From: Photobacterium aquimaris
GTDB lineage: Bacteria; Pseudomonadota; Gammaproteobacteria; Enterobacterales; Vibrionaceae
Assembly (NCBI RefSeq): GCF_002954455.1
Contig: NZ_MSCC01000001.1
Coordinates: 976,631 to 1,040,630, forward strand
DNA: 64,000 bases
Direction: 5' to 3'
Shown here: positions 44,500 through 53,361 of the stretch, piece after piece
How the letters are laid out: every line of letters starts with the position of its first letter
Numbering within the stretch: the stretch's first letter is position 1
Program-made: the position numbers and the translations under genes
The notes under the pieces: generated by a model
Database searches by the model: none
Told to the model about the DNA's origin: nothing
Seen by the model: the letters and a program-made list of their open reading frames with translations, nothing else

Positions 44500-46616
44500 T
44501 ACAACGCTCCAATGAGAGCAAGTGTTGCTAGTACTTGGAATATATCTTTGAAACCAAGACGAATATTAGCAAGAATACTTTCATCTTTGTTTGGTACATA
44601 AACAGTATCTCCAGCTCTAAGTGCTGGTAGTAGTCGATAATCACCGGTGCGACTAAATTTAATCAAATCAAAGGTGCGTGCTTGACCCTGATGACGGGAG
44701 TTATTAATAATACTGATCTTCTCAGGGTAAGCATAGTCTGTTGTCCCACCGGCTTTAGCTAATATATCAAGTATTGTCATTGAATCATTATAGCGATAGC
44801 GTCCAGGTTTATGGACCGCGCCTAACATACGGATCGTTGACTCAGTAGGTTCATCGATCCAAGTGCGATCTTTTTCTGGAATATAAATAGAATCACCTGT
44901 TTTTACTATAGGTAATAATGATTCGTCGCCAGTCTCAAAATAAAGAGCGAGATCTAACTTTGATACTTTTGAATATTTTTGATTACGGTGAGTAATTCGA
45001 ATATTGTGCAAATCGGCATTGATTGTAGGGCCATCAGCTGCAGCAAGGATATCTAAAAAATGGAGATTATTAGTAAAGCGATAACGACCACCTGAGTTAA
45101 CTTGTCCAAAAACATAAATAGAGCTGTCTGATGTTTGGCGTACCCATTGGGATTTATTATCAGTAGGATCAAGAGGCAGATCACGCACTCTTATGGTGGC
45201 TCCTGCACGAATGACAGGGAGTGTTGATTCAGCTCTGCCTTCAAGCATAAAGCTATCAAGGTCAAAGATATAAATCTGGTTTCTGCCATTTGCATCTGGT
45301 GTGACAACTTCAATGTTCGCGGTATCTGCTCGTACAGTTGGCCCACCGACATGGGCGAGTAAGTCAAGAAATGACATTTCATCAGACCACTCTATGCGTC
45401 CAGGATCTTCGACTTCACCAAGCACACGTACAGCACGATGAGGTGCTATTTTTAACCATGACTTCTCATTCATATCTGTTTTTTCAGGAACGAAAATCGC
45501 ATCACCAGACTCAACGGGTGGAGGTGATTGGTAATTAGTGCCTTCGGTGTACCCCGATAGGTCAAAATTAATCACTTTACCGTCTGATTTGATAACGCGA
45601 ATTTGGCGAGATTCTGCAAACCGTGTTGGACCGCCAGCATTAGCCAGAATACTCATGAAACTTGCGCCTTTTTTACCTTCATATGCGCCGGGTTCTGCGA
45701 CTTCTCCCATTACGTAGACAATATTGGCACCAAATTTAATCTCTTCTTGTTGTTTCGGAATAAAGATGGTTGAACCGGGATACAGCTTGGGTAGTAAAGT
45801 TTCGTTACCTGAGTCTAAGTATTTTTTTAGGTTAAAAGTACGTGGTTCATTATTAGAAATAACTCTGATTTGCTCAACAGTCGCATAACGAGTTACGCCA
45901 CCTGCACGCATTAAAACATGCACGATAGAGGCACCCTCATTATAGGAAAACGTACCAGGTTCGTGAACTTCACCAAATACTTTGACAGCGTTTTTATCAT
46001 CAGCAGCATCACCAGCTTGTGCTAATTTAGCGGTATCAAATTCTTGTTCAATATTACCTATCATTGCTGATGCTGGAATAAACAGGGTATCGAGGGACTG
46101 CAGGGTCGGTAATTTTGATAGATCACCAGAGTCTAAAAACGATTTATAATTAAATGTTGTTACTTCATCGCCACGGCGTAGTTGTAAGCGATTGAGCTGT
46201 GCCCCTGGCCGTAATCCGCCAGCAGCATAAAGTGCCAGCTGTACCGAGTCGGTATCGGATATTATATATTCCCCTGGCTGATTAACATAACCTTGAATAT
46301 TAATAATAAGTTGGCGTTTGCTAATAAAAACCCGTAAGTGACTTAGATCTTGCATTACGCTTTTTAAGCTCATTGTAATCATTGCTACCATCTGTTTTTC
46401 GGTTTTTCCTACAATTGTGAGCGGCCCGACTTCCGGTAAAATGATCCGTCCTTGTTTATTGACTTGGAATGTCTTATTGAGTGATTCTTCTCCAGGTAAA
46501 ATAATGGTAATAACATCGCCAACACGCACTACTTTATTGGTTGATTCTGCATGCGCGTATTGACTCAATAAGGCCATGAAATACAGACAGAATAAAATAT
46601 GCTTAAAGAGATGCAT
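44499..46616 (-). CDS. sypC: SypC-like outer-membrane polysaccharide export protein
   Basis: 705 residues. A signal peptide lies at about 1-24 (ending SQYAHA-ES). A Wza-type poly-export domain follows (VVRVGDVITIILPGEE, then GRIILPEVGP). Then come six SLBB repeats recognisable by their G-x-V-x-x-P-G start: QGYVNQPGEY, FGEVHEPGTF, MGEVAEPGAY, LGEVEDPGRI, FGQVNSGGRY and LGAVHKPGRY. A hydrophobic C-terminal segment ends the protein. It forms the outer-membrane/periplasmic export channel for the polymer. The repeat number makes it long for the family. Confidence 0.93.
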   Translation of the reverse strand: MHLFKHILFCLYFMALLSQYAHAESTNKVVRVGDVITIILPGEESLNKTFQVNKQGRIILPEVGPLTIVGKTEKQMVAMITMSLKSVMQDLSHLRVFISKRQLIINIQGYVNQPGEYIISDTDSVQLALYAAGGLRPGAQLNRLQLRRGDEVTTFNYKSFLDSGDLSKLPTLQSLDTLFIPASAMIGNIEQEFDTAKLAQAGDAADDKNAVKVFGEVHEPGTFSYNEGASIVHVLMRAGGVTRYATVEQIRVISNNEPRTFNLKKYLDSGNETLLPKLYPGSTIFIPKQQEEIKFGANIVYVMGEVAEPGAYEGKKGASFMSILANAGGPTRFAESRQIRVIKSDGKVINFDLSGYTEGTNYQSPPPVESGDAIFVPEKTDMNEKSWLKIAPHRAVRVLGEVEDPGRIEWSDEMSFLDLLAHVGGPTVRADTANIEVVTPDANGRNQIYIFDLDSFMLEGRAESTLPVIRAGATIRVRDLPLDPTDNKSQWVRQTSDSSIYVFGQVNSGGRYRFTNNLHFLDILAAADGPTINADLHNIRITHRNQKYSKVSKLDLALYFETGDESLLPIVKTGDSIYIPEKDRTWIDEPTESTIRMLGAVHKPGRYRYNDSMTILDILAKAGGTTDYAYPEKISIINNSRHQGQARTFDLIKFSRTGDYRLLPALRAGDTVYVPNKDESILANIRLGFKDIFQVLATLALIGAL

Positions 46617-46621
46617 TGTAA

Positions 46622-47461
46622 TTACCTCTCTGATAAGTGATTAAGTGTGAGATTTTGATCAATATGCATTAATTCGATAGTTACACGCCGATTACTTAAA
46701 TGCTCGCTTGGTTGCGGTATTGATACTAAAGAAGGGCGAGAATTAATCGCTTCAATATGAATACGGTTTGGGTTGAGCCCAAAAATACTGAGATAGCGCT
46801 TTATTTGTTCAGCTCGATGACGAGCAAGATTATTGTCTGGCATATCAGCAGCAAAAACATCGCTATGACCCGTAATTAAAATTTTATAATCAGCATTTTT
46901 TGCCAATAATTGAGAGGCTACAGATAGGTTAATAATATAGTTAGGATTGAGTTCTACGGAGTTAAAAGTAAATTGATTAGCGCTATTGAGTAAGTTGTAA
47001 ATCTCTTTGGCAAAGATGATATCTTCAGGTTCAATAGTGCTGTTTCTTGGTGGTTTGCATTTATGTTGTTGCTTGGCATCTTTTGTTTGGTGTTCTAACC
47101 GTTGTAACAAATTACGTTGAATAATCAGACTATTAGTTGCATCTACTTCTAATCCTCCAACAAGCTCACTGGCAATACGAGATTCATTTCGTTGGGCTTG
47201 AAGGACGGTTGCAGGAAAACACCATTGCGCCTGATCTGCGATGAGCATATCAAGATGTCGAGCAACGAGTACCCACTCAAACTGTAAACCATCTTCAGGG
47301 CCTAATGGTGGAAGATGATCAAGTGTCGTTGAACGCGTATTTAAATAATTATTAGCTCCGCCGCCACGTCCATGTTCAGCAAAAGGAGTACAGCCTGATA
47401 ATAAAAGTAAGTTAATAACTAATAGTGACTTTAAATTATGCTTTAAGATTCTTAATTCCAT
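46622..47461 (-). CDS. sypB: SypB-like OmpA-family lipoprotein
   Basis: 279 residues. The lipobox LLSGC (Cys at about residue 24) marks it as a lipoprotein. The C-terminal OmpA domain contains KILITGHSDVFAADMPDNN and LARHRAEQIKRYLSIFGL, the peptidoglycan-binding pattern. It anchors to the outer membrane and may hold the export complex to the cell wall. It starts 30 bases after the sypA stop and ends 5 bases before sypC. Confidence 0.9.
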   Translation of the reverse strand: MELRILKHNLKSLLVINLLLLSGCTPFAEHGRGGGANNYLNTRSTTLDHLPPLGPEDGLQFEWVLVARHLDMLIADQAQWCFPATVLQAQRNESRIASELVGGLEVDATNSLIIQRNLLQRLEHQTKDAKQQHKCKPPRNSTIEPEDIIFAKEIYNLLNSANQFTFNSVELNPNYIINLSVASQLLAKNADYKILITGHSDVFAADMPDNNLARHRAEQIKRYLSIFGLNPNRIHIEAINSRPSLVSIPQPSEHLSNRRVTIELMHIDQNLTLNHLSER

Positions 47462-47491
47462 AGCGTGATCACCTCCATGATAAGAGCAGTG

Positions 47492-47809
47492 CTAGTCACT
47501 ATGTTCATTAACAGGAATAGCATTCTCAATTCTTAGTAATTTTAGCAATGAAAGCGGTTGCCCATGTGCATTTTTTATTTGCATGCTATGTTGCTTTTCT
47601 GTGAGTCGTTTATAGAGATAAACTAAAGCTCCAATGCCTGATGAGTCTAAAAAGGCGACATTTTCCATGTCTACATCAATATGTGATTGTGGTTTACTAA
47701 TGACATCATCAATGGTTGATTGTATATTTTGACATCCGGCAGCATCCATATCGCCATTGATTGATAATACCAGCGTATCATTACCTATCTCTAATTGACG
47801 TAATTCCAT
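47492..47809 (-). CDS. sypA: SypA-like STAS-domain anti-sigma-factor-antagonist protein
   Basis: 105 residues from ATG 47809 (AGG eight bases upstream), rather than the GTG three codons earlier. It is a single STAS domain with VAFLDSSGIGALVYL; with this start the regulatory serine is Ser56, the same number reported for V. fischeri SypA. The unphosphorylated form promotes biofilm formation and SypE controls it. It is the first gene of the locus, directly behind a sigma-54 promoter. Confidence 0.93.
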   Translation of the reverse strand: MELRQLEIGNDTLVLSINGDMDAAGCQNIQSTIDDVISKPQSHIDVDMENVAFLDSSGIGALVYLYKRLTEKQHSMQIKNAHGQPLSLLKLLRIENAIPVNEHSD

Positions 47810-48295
47810 ATTTGACACCTAATAAAATAACATTGTAATTGTTAATAAATTTTGCAGTAATTGTGCCAATAATTTTATTTATATAAATCAGTGTATTGAG
47901 TTATCGTATATGAAAAGATGAATTAAAAAGTTGAATTTATCTATTTGCAATGCAGTATGATAGTGCTTCTATTTAGACATTATTATTGAAGTGTCTATTG
48001 CTGAATAAGTCATGGGTCATAGGTTATGTTGTTACTGAACAATATCTTTAGGACGGAACAAAAAAGTATTTAAATTGAGCAGAATAATAATAATGATTAA
48101 TAGCAAATGTAAGTTTTCAACTCATTGTTATGTAACATTATTTTATATTTTTAATTACAAAATTCAGCATTGTCATAATTTTGACAATAAAAAACATAGT
48201 TTTGCTTTTTACTCAGATGCGAAAGGACTATTATAGCGGCATTCAATTATCATGTTTTTTTAGTAAATCATTAAAACCCAAGGCTATAATATCGT
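47810..48295. other. Divergent intergenic region, sypA / lpxL-like
   Basis: 486 AT-rich bases. It contains the sigma-54 promoter of sypA at 47851-47869. A weak candidate for a SypG site is at 47902-47916. Nothing else is recognised. Confidence 0.55.
47851..47869 (-). promoter_or_regulatory. Sigma-54 promoter of sypA
   Basis: Minus strand TTGGCACAATTACTGCAAA: GG (47866-47867) and GC (47854-47855) are exactly 12 apart, one mismatch (C for T) to TGGCAC-N5-TTGCA. The implied start is about 47842, 33 bases before the sypA ATG. Confidence 0.9.
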
Positions 48296-49222
48296 ATGAG
48301 CTCTAAGCATATTCCTGTTTTTTCCTATTCATTACTGCATCCTCGCTATTGGGGGACACTAATGTTAATGGTACTCATGTATTCTCTTAGTCTATTGCCT
48401 TACCGTGCGCAGTTTTTTTTAGGAAAACATATTGGCCGTTTAGCGATTAAATTAATGAAAAAGCGTCGTCATACTATTTATCGCAATCTTGAATTGTGTT
48501 TTCCGTCAATGACGACAAGTGAACGTGACCGTTTAGTAAAGGAAAATATTGATAACTCAGGATTAGCTTTATTTGAAACCGGTATGGCATGGTTTTGGTC
48601 TGACGAGCGAGTGTGTCGTCATGTTACTATTAAAGGCATGGAGCATATGGAGCAACTCGAACGTGAAGGTAAAGGCGCGTTAATGGTTGCTGTGCACTCA
48701 ATGAATCTTGAACTTGGTGCGCGTGCGTTTGGTATTAAAAAAACAGGGATGGGTGTTTATCGTGCTAATAATAATCCGTGTTTTGATTACTTTCAATATC
48801 AAGGACGCTCACGATCTAACCGTACTTTAATAGATCGTAAAGATGTTAAAGGTATGCTGCGCGCACTGAAAACGGGTGAGCGAGTGTGGTATGCCCCTGA
48901 TCATGATTATGGTCTAAGACGCTCAACATTTGCGCCATTATTTGCAGTAGAACAAGCGTGCACAACAACAGGTACCAGCTTATTGGTTGATGCAACTGAC
49001 TGCGCCGTGGTGCCATTTACTATGGTACGAGATGATGATTCTGGCCATTATACGTTAACAATTTGTGAGCCTGTTGAAGGCTTCCCAAATAAAGATCCTG
49101 ACGCTGCTGCTGTTTTTATAAATAAAATTGTTGAAAAGTCAATAATGGCTGCACCTAGCCAGTACATGTGGTTACATCGTCGTTTTAAAACGCGTCCAGA
49201 AGGACAACCAAGCTTTTATTAA
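48296..49222 (+). CDS. LpxL-family lipid A late acyltransferase, copy 1
   Basis: 308 residues. One N-terminal membrane helix (about 21-40) is followed by the acyltransferase domain: GLALFETGMAWFW, the catalytic H-x4-E HSMNLE (His134, Glu139), YRANNNPCFDYFQYQGR, and the ending APSQYMWLHRRFKTRPEG shared by all LpxL/LpxP proteins. It transfers a fatty acyl chain to lipid A precursors at the inner-membrane cytoplasmic face. It is followed by a terminator and by a close paralogue at 49488, so the copies are separately transcribed. Confidence 0.94.
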   Translation: MSSKHIPVFSYSLLHPRYWGTLMLMVLMYSLSLLPYRAQFFLGKHIGRLAIKLMKKRRHTIYRNLELCFPSMTTSERDRLVKENIDNSGLALFETGMAWFWSDERVCRHVTIKGMEHMEQLEREGKGALMVAVHSMNLELGARAFGIKKTGMGVYRANNNPCFDYFQYQGRSRSNRTLIDRKDVKGMLRALKTGERVWYAPDHDYGLRRSTFAPLFAVEQACTTTGTSLLVDATDCAVVPFTMVRDDDSGHYTLTICEPVEGFPNKDPDAAAVFINKIVEKSIMAAPSQYMWLHRRFKTRPEGQPSFY

Positions 49223-49246
49223 TTAAATAAAGGTTGCTGATATTGT

Positions 49247-49276
49247 TAAGCTCATCTTTGTCGATGAGCTTTTTTT
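49247..49276 (+). terminator. Intrinsic terminator after lpxL-like copy 1
   Basis: AAGCTCATC (49248-49256) pairs with GATGAGCTT (49263-49271), followed by a run of T. Confidence 0.92.
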
Positions 49277-49487
49277 GGCTGAAAATCAGTAATTAAATTG
49301 GATTTATTAACCTAATAATAACTAAACTTAATCGGCGCTGTATAATACCTATAGCTATAAGGTATTAACTTGCATTCAATAAACTACATCATCTACTATG
49401 ACTATAGTATTAGTCTTATGAATGCTTTTGAAGAGTCTGTAGCTTAGGCTCTTTAATCATATTAACTGAGGAATCTTGTGCTTTGTT

Positions 49488-50420
49488 ATGCGTAAATTTA
49501 CTGAACCGACATTTAGAAGAGCATTATTACACCCGCGATATTGGTCTGTATTAATATTAATGGGGGTGATGTACTTACTAAGTTGGCTGCCGTACTTTAT
49601 CCAATTTCGCTTAGGGCAAGGTGTCGGTCGATTAGCAATGAAAGTGATGTCGAGTCGACATGAAACAATTAAGCAAAATATAGCGTTATGTTTTCCTGAT
49701 TTATCAATAAAAGAACAACAGCGCTTAATTGCACAAAATATAGATAACACTGGATTAGCGTTATTTGAAACGGCAATGGCGTGGTTTTGGCCTGATATTC
49801 GTGTAGAAAGACACGTTAAGGTTGAAGGACTAGAGCATGTAGACCAATTACAGCAACAAGGAAAAGGTATTCTTCTTATTGCAGTTCATTCGATGAATTT
49901 AGAATTAGGTGCGCGTGCTTTTGGTTTGAAAAGACCAGGTGTTGGTGTATACAGGCCGAATAATAACCCTTGTTTTGATTATTTCCAGTTTAAGGGTCGT
50001 ATACGCTCCAACAAATATATGCTTGATCGTAAAAATGTAAAAGGCATGCTTAAAGGTCTCAAAGAAGGAGAGATCTTATGGTACGCCCCAGATCAAGATT
50101 ATGGCCAAGGTCGAAATTCAACTTTTGCACCTTTATTTGCAGTTAAAGATGCGTGTACAACGACAGGGACAAGTTTATTAGTTGATGCATCTGGTGCTGT
50201 GCCATTACCTTTTGCCATGATTCGTAATAATAATAGTGGCCAATATACATTGAAAATATTTCCACCATTAATTGAGTTCCCTCATAAAGCTCCTCAAGCT
50301 GCGGCGGCTTATATCAATAAAGCGGTCGAACATTCAATTATGGCGGCACCGAGTCAATATATGTGGCTGCATCGACGTTTTAAAACGCGTCCAGAGGGTG
50401 AAGCGAGCTTATATCATTAA
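49488..50420 (+). CDS. LpxL-family lipid A late acyltransferase, copy 2
   Basis: 310 residues from ATG 49488 (MRKFTEPTF); an upstream TTG at 49476 follows GAGGA but would add a poorly matched leader. It has HSMNLE, YRPNNNPCFDYFQFKGR and the same ending APSQYMWLHRRFKTRPEG, and is clearly a paralogue of the gene at 48296 along its whole length. The pair could add laurate and a second acyl chain (LpxL/LpxP-like) or be a temperature-related duplicate. A terminator follows at 50460. Confidence 0.94.
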   Translation: MRKFTEPTFRRALLHPRYWSVLILMGVMYLLSWLPYFIQFRLGQGVGRLAMKVMSSRHETIKQNIALCFPDLSIKEQQRLIAQNIDNTGLALFETAMAWFWPDIRVERHVKVEGLEHVDQLQQQGKGILLIAVHSMNLELGARAFGLKRPGVGVYRPNNNPCFDYFQFKGRIRSNKYMLDRKNVKGMLKGLKEGEILWYAPDQDYGQGRNSTFAPLFAVKDACTTTGTSLLVDASGAVPLPFAMIRNNNSGQYTLKIFPPLIEFPHKAPQAAAAYINKAVEHSIMAAPSQYMWLHRRFKTRPEGEASLYH

Positions 50421-50459
50421 TTAAAGTTAATTATGAGTATATTCGTTATGCTTTAAAAC

Positions 50460-50490
50460 AAGAAACCGAGCCTAGTGCTCGGTTTCTTTA
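50460..50490 (+). terminator. Intrinsic terminator, convergent
   Basis: AAGAAACCGAGC (50460-50471) pairs with GCTCGGTTTCTT (50477-50488), 12 bp, followed by TATT. It also ends the minus-strand fragment at 50497. Confidence 0.92.
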
Positions 50491-50496
50491 TTAAGA

Positions 50497-50880
50497 CTAA
50501 AAGTCATAGGTTAAGCTGACGGTACTATAAATTTCGGAATGACTTTTATCAGAAGATACTTCGGTATTATAAATATATTGAGAGTCGAGCAATAATGAAA
50601 TATCGCCAATCAGTTTGTTTTTAATATAACCATCAATAGAGTAGTTGGTATTTGAAACACCGTAGTCAATACCGCTATTTGCACCTACAATTAATGTTGA
50701 TGTAATTTTCTTTTCTGCATTTAAGAAGGCATTAGCAATGATATATTCATGACGATAGGTTTCAAATTGATTATGGTTATATTCATTACGTAAGTAAGTA
50801 AATTTAAGCTTGTTGCTCCAATCGATTGTTGTGTGCTTCAACGAGGCAGCAGAATTCATCGACATCGAAGTATTTTGTTT
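50497..50880 (-). pseudogene. C-terminal fragment of an outer-membrane beta-barrel protein
   Basis: The longest ATG frame (50865-50497) gives 122 residues of alternating hydrophobic/polar beta strands (NKLKFTYLRNEYN, STLIVGANSGIDYG, YSTVSLTYDF). It ends in the C-terminal Phe signature needed for barrel insertion, but has no signal peptide. The upstream frame stays open through the neighbouring terminator (50891-50916) with sense-like residues KQNTSMSMNSAAS. I read this as the 3' remnant of a larger barrel gene whose 5' part has been lost. It is unlikely to be functional. Confidence 0.7.
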
Positions 50881-50889
50881 TAAATAAAT

Positions 50890-50916
50890 AAAAAGGCTAC
50901 TAGGTAGCCTTTTTTA
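50890..50916 (-). terminator. Intrinsic terminator of the HAAAP permease
   Basis: AAAAAGGCTAC, loop TAG and GTAGCCTTTTTT form an 11-bp stem with T tracts on both strands; it lies directly after the stop of the permease gene on the minus strand. Confidence 0.9.
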
Positions 50917-50935
50917 GGCCATATATGATTTTTAT

Positions 50936-52231
50936 TTACTGTATTAGAGAATAAAAAATAGCCGAGATAGACATTAAGCCAATAACAGTGACGAATACGT
51001 TACTGATAGTCCCTGAATATTTTTTCATAGCAGGTACTTTCTTTATTGCATACATTGGCATAATAAATAGCAACATAGCAATAATTGGCCCGCCTAAGTT
51101 TTCAATCATACCTAAAATACTTGGGTTTAGTGTTGCTACAGCCCAAGTTGTGGTTAGCATAAATAAAGCCGTGAAACGATTAAGCGCTTTATTTGAAATA
51201 GTCTTGTTATTATCACGTGCGACTTTATGGACGATACCATTTAGGCCTTCACTTGCGCCTAAATAGTGGCCCAAGAAAGATTTTGTTATCGCAATAATAG
51301 CGACAATAGGTGCAGCATAAGCGATAACTGGCGTGTCAAAATGGTTAGCAAGATACGTTAAAATCGATACGTTTTGTGCTTTTGCTTCGATAAGGTTGGC
51401 AGGTGTTAAGCTTAATACACAGCTACACACAAAAAACATTACCGTAATAACCATCATAATATGGGCTCGTAATAAAATACGTGAGCCTTGACGCTCAGCA
51501 TTAACGCCATATTCTTTTTCTTTCGCTACTGCAAATGAAGAAATCACCGGTGAATGGTTAAAGGAAAAAACCATTACAGGTAAGATCAACCATACCGCCA
51601 TCATTATGCTCGTAGTATTTCCGCTTTGTGGAATAATATTAGCGAAAATAGCTCCGTTCCAATGTGGCACTAGGTATAGCGCCAACATCAATAATACAGC
51701 AACAAAAGGGAACACTAAGATACTCATTGCTTTGACAATTAATTGCTCACCAAGACGAACAATAGCCATTAGAGCAACGATAAGAATCAATGCTAAAATA
51801 GCGCGTGCTGGTGGTTCAATACCTAATTGAAATTTCATAAAACTTTCAACGGTATTGGTTAAAGCAACACTATAAACAAGTAAAATAGGGTAGATAGCAA
51901 AGAAATATAGCAGAGTGATAATCTTGCCCATATTTTTACCAAAGTGCTCTTCAACTACATCTGTGATATCGGCACCAGGGTTAGCACTTGATAGCACAAA
52001 ACGCATCATGGCGCGGTGAGCAAAAAAGGTCATTGGCAATGCTAAGATCATCATTACGATAAGCGGAATTAAGCCACCGACACCCGCATTAATAGGTAAA
52101 AATAAAGTGCCAGCACCAACTGCTGTACCATATAAACCGAGCATCCATACAGTATCACTTTTACGCCAGCCGAGCTTTTGAGTTTTGTCAGCGGTTGTTG
52201 CAGTTGTTTTTTGTTGTTGTGCGGTGCCCAT
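50936..52231 (-). CDS. HAAAP-family amino-acid permease (serine/threonine type)
   Basis: 431 residues from ATG 52231, nine bases after AAGGAG; two upstream ATG/other codons are too close to or before that site. Eleven membrane helices and the signatures GLYGTAVGAGTLFLPINAG and VFSFNHSPVISSFA match the SdaC/YhaO-like branch of the hydroxy/aromatic amino acid permeases. It imports L-serine or related amino acids with a proton or sodium. It is monocistronic with its own terminator. Confidence 0.9.
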   Translation of the reverse strand: MGTAQQQKTTATTADKTQKLGWRKSDTVWMLGLYGTAVGAGTLFLPINAGVGGLIPLIVMMILALPMTFFAHRAMMRFVLSSANPGADITDVVEEHFGKNMGKIITLLYFFAIYPILLVYSVALTNTVESFMKFQLGIEPPARAILALILIVALMAIVRLGEQLIVKAMSILVFPFVAVLLMLALYLVPHWNGAIFANIIPQSGNTTSIMMAVWLILPVMVFSFNHSPVISSFAVAKEKEYGVNAERQGSRILLRAHIMMVITVMFFVCSCVLSLTPANLIEAKAQNVSILTYLANHFDTPVIAYAAPIVAIIAITKSFLGHYLGASEGLNGIVHKVARDNNKTISNKALNRFTALFMLTTTWAVATLNPSILGMIENLGGPIIAMLLFIMPMYAIKKVPAMKKYSGTISNVFVTVIGLMSISAIFYSLIQ

Positions 52232-52740
52232 TATGGACATCTCCTTTATTTTCTTTTCAGTCAATCTGAATTGAATAAATAGAGCTGTACAACAAGCGAA
52301 AAAAGGGAATGTTCCGTGATCGTATAAGCATATCCGTGCTAGTTATCGTTGTTGTTGCTCTTTATCCTATGTTGTTAGCTACAGAGAATGAAAAATAATT
52401 AACCATTATTGAAGTAGGTGGATTATAGGGTATAAGCATGTCGTGCAACAATTTTTGCAATTAAAAAAAATTTGTTTGCTTAAAAAGTATTCGAGGTTGT
52501 AAGTGGGGTGTTGGAAATGTTGTATTAGTATTATTTAAGGTGAGTTTGTTTGCGGTGCTATTGTTTGTTTTGTGTGTGATTTCGTATTTGTATGACGTAT
52601 TTTAGTATAACAGTAAAGTATATATTTAATAATATCAGTTTAAATATTATCATTATTTTTAAGTTTATTAAAAAAATATTTGAATGTTCAAATCAAAAAA
52701 AGGAAGCGTAAATACGCCTCCCTTATGAACTTAACCGTAA
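52232..52740. other. Intergenic region, permease / yajQ
   Basis: 509 bases, AT- and GT-rich, no gene. It contains the permease promoter region and, near 52694-52723, the yajQ terminator. Confidence 0.5.
52694..52723 (-). terminator. Intrinsic terminator of yajQ
   Basis: Minus strand GGGAGGCGTATTTACGCTTCC, with one G-T pair, is followed by seven T. Confidence 0.82.
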
Positions 52741-53223
52741 TTAGTCACGGAAGTTATCAAACTGGAACGGTTGACCGAGATCTTGTGCACGAACAAGTGC
52801 CATTGTTGCTTGAAGATCATCACGCTTTTTAGCCGTTACACGTAACTTTTCACCTTGAATAGCAACTTGAACTTTTAATTTAGCGTCTTTAATCGCTTTA
52901 ACCAGTTTCTTAGCATTAGTGGTTTCAACACCTTGCTTAAATTCAATATTCTGTGATGCAGTTTTACCTGAGAAGTTAATAGCCTTACGCTCAAGTGCAT
53001 TAGCATCAACGCCACGTCGTGCAAGGTTACCACGTAAAATTGCTACAATCTGATCAAGTTGAAATTCAGATTCTGAAGTGATTTTTACGATTTCTTTGTT
53101 TAATTCTACGCTGGCTTCAACACCACGGAAATCAAAGCGAGTGCTAATTTCTCGGATTGAATTCTCTACCGCATTTTTGATTTCTACGGTATCGACTTCG
53201 GAAATAATATCAAAACATGGCAT
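52741..53223 (-). CDS. yajQ: YajQ-family nucleotide/cyclic-di-GMP-binding protein
   Basis: 160 residues, near-identical in layout to E. coli YajQ: start [44 protein letters not shown] and end [13 protein letters not shown]. Two ferredoxin-like subdomains are expected. The family is a small cytoplasmic nucleotide-binding protein; in some bacteria it binds cyclic di-GMP and acts on regulators. GAGG lies eight bases before the ATG. It has its own terminator. Confidence 0.95.
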   Translation of the reverse strand: MPCFDIISEVDTVEIKNAVENSIREISTRFDFRGVEASVELNKEIVKITSESEFQLDQIVAILRGNLARRGVDANALERKAINFSGKTASQNIEFKQGVETTNAKKLVKAIKDAKLKVQVAIQGEKLRVTAKKRDDLQATMALVRAQDLGQPFQFDNFRD

Positions 53224-53303
53224 GTTATTGGCCTCTAACCTGAATGTGGGAAATATATCCCGTTATAAATTAACACGTACATTATACCGTTAATTAGATA
53301 CGA

Positions 53304-53337
53304 ATAAAGGAGCAACAATCTATTGTTACTCCTTTAT
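53304..53337 (-). terminator. Intrinsic terminator of aroH
   Basis: AAAGGAG-C-AACAA (53306-53318) pairs with TTGTT-A-CTCCTTT (53323-53335); minus strand continues TATT. Confidence 0.82.
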
Positions 53338-53361
53338 TGCATTAAGATGTGTAGCTAAAGA

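Noticed and set aside
47902..47916. Possible SypG enhancer upstream of sypA (minus TTTTCATATACGATA)
   Set aside because: Mismatches in both conserved blocks; too weak to list as a site.
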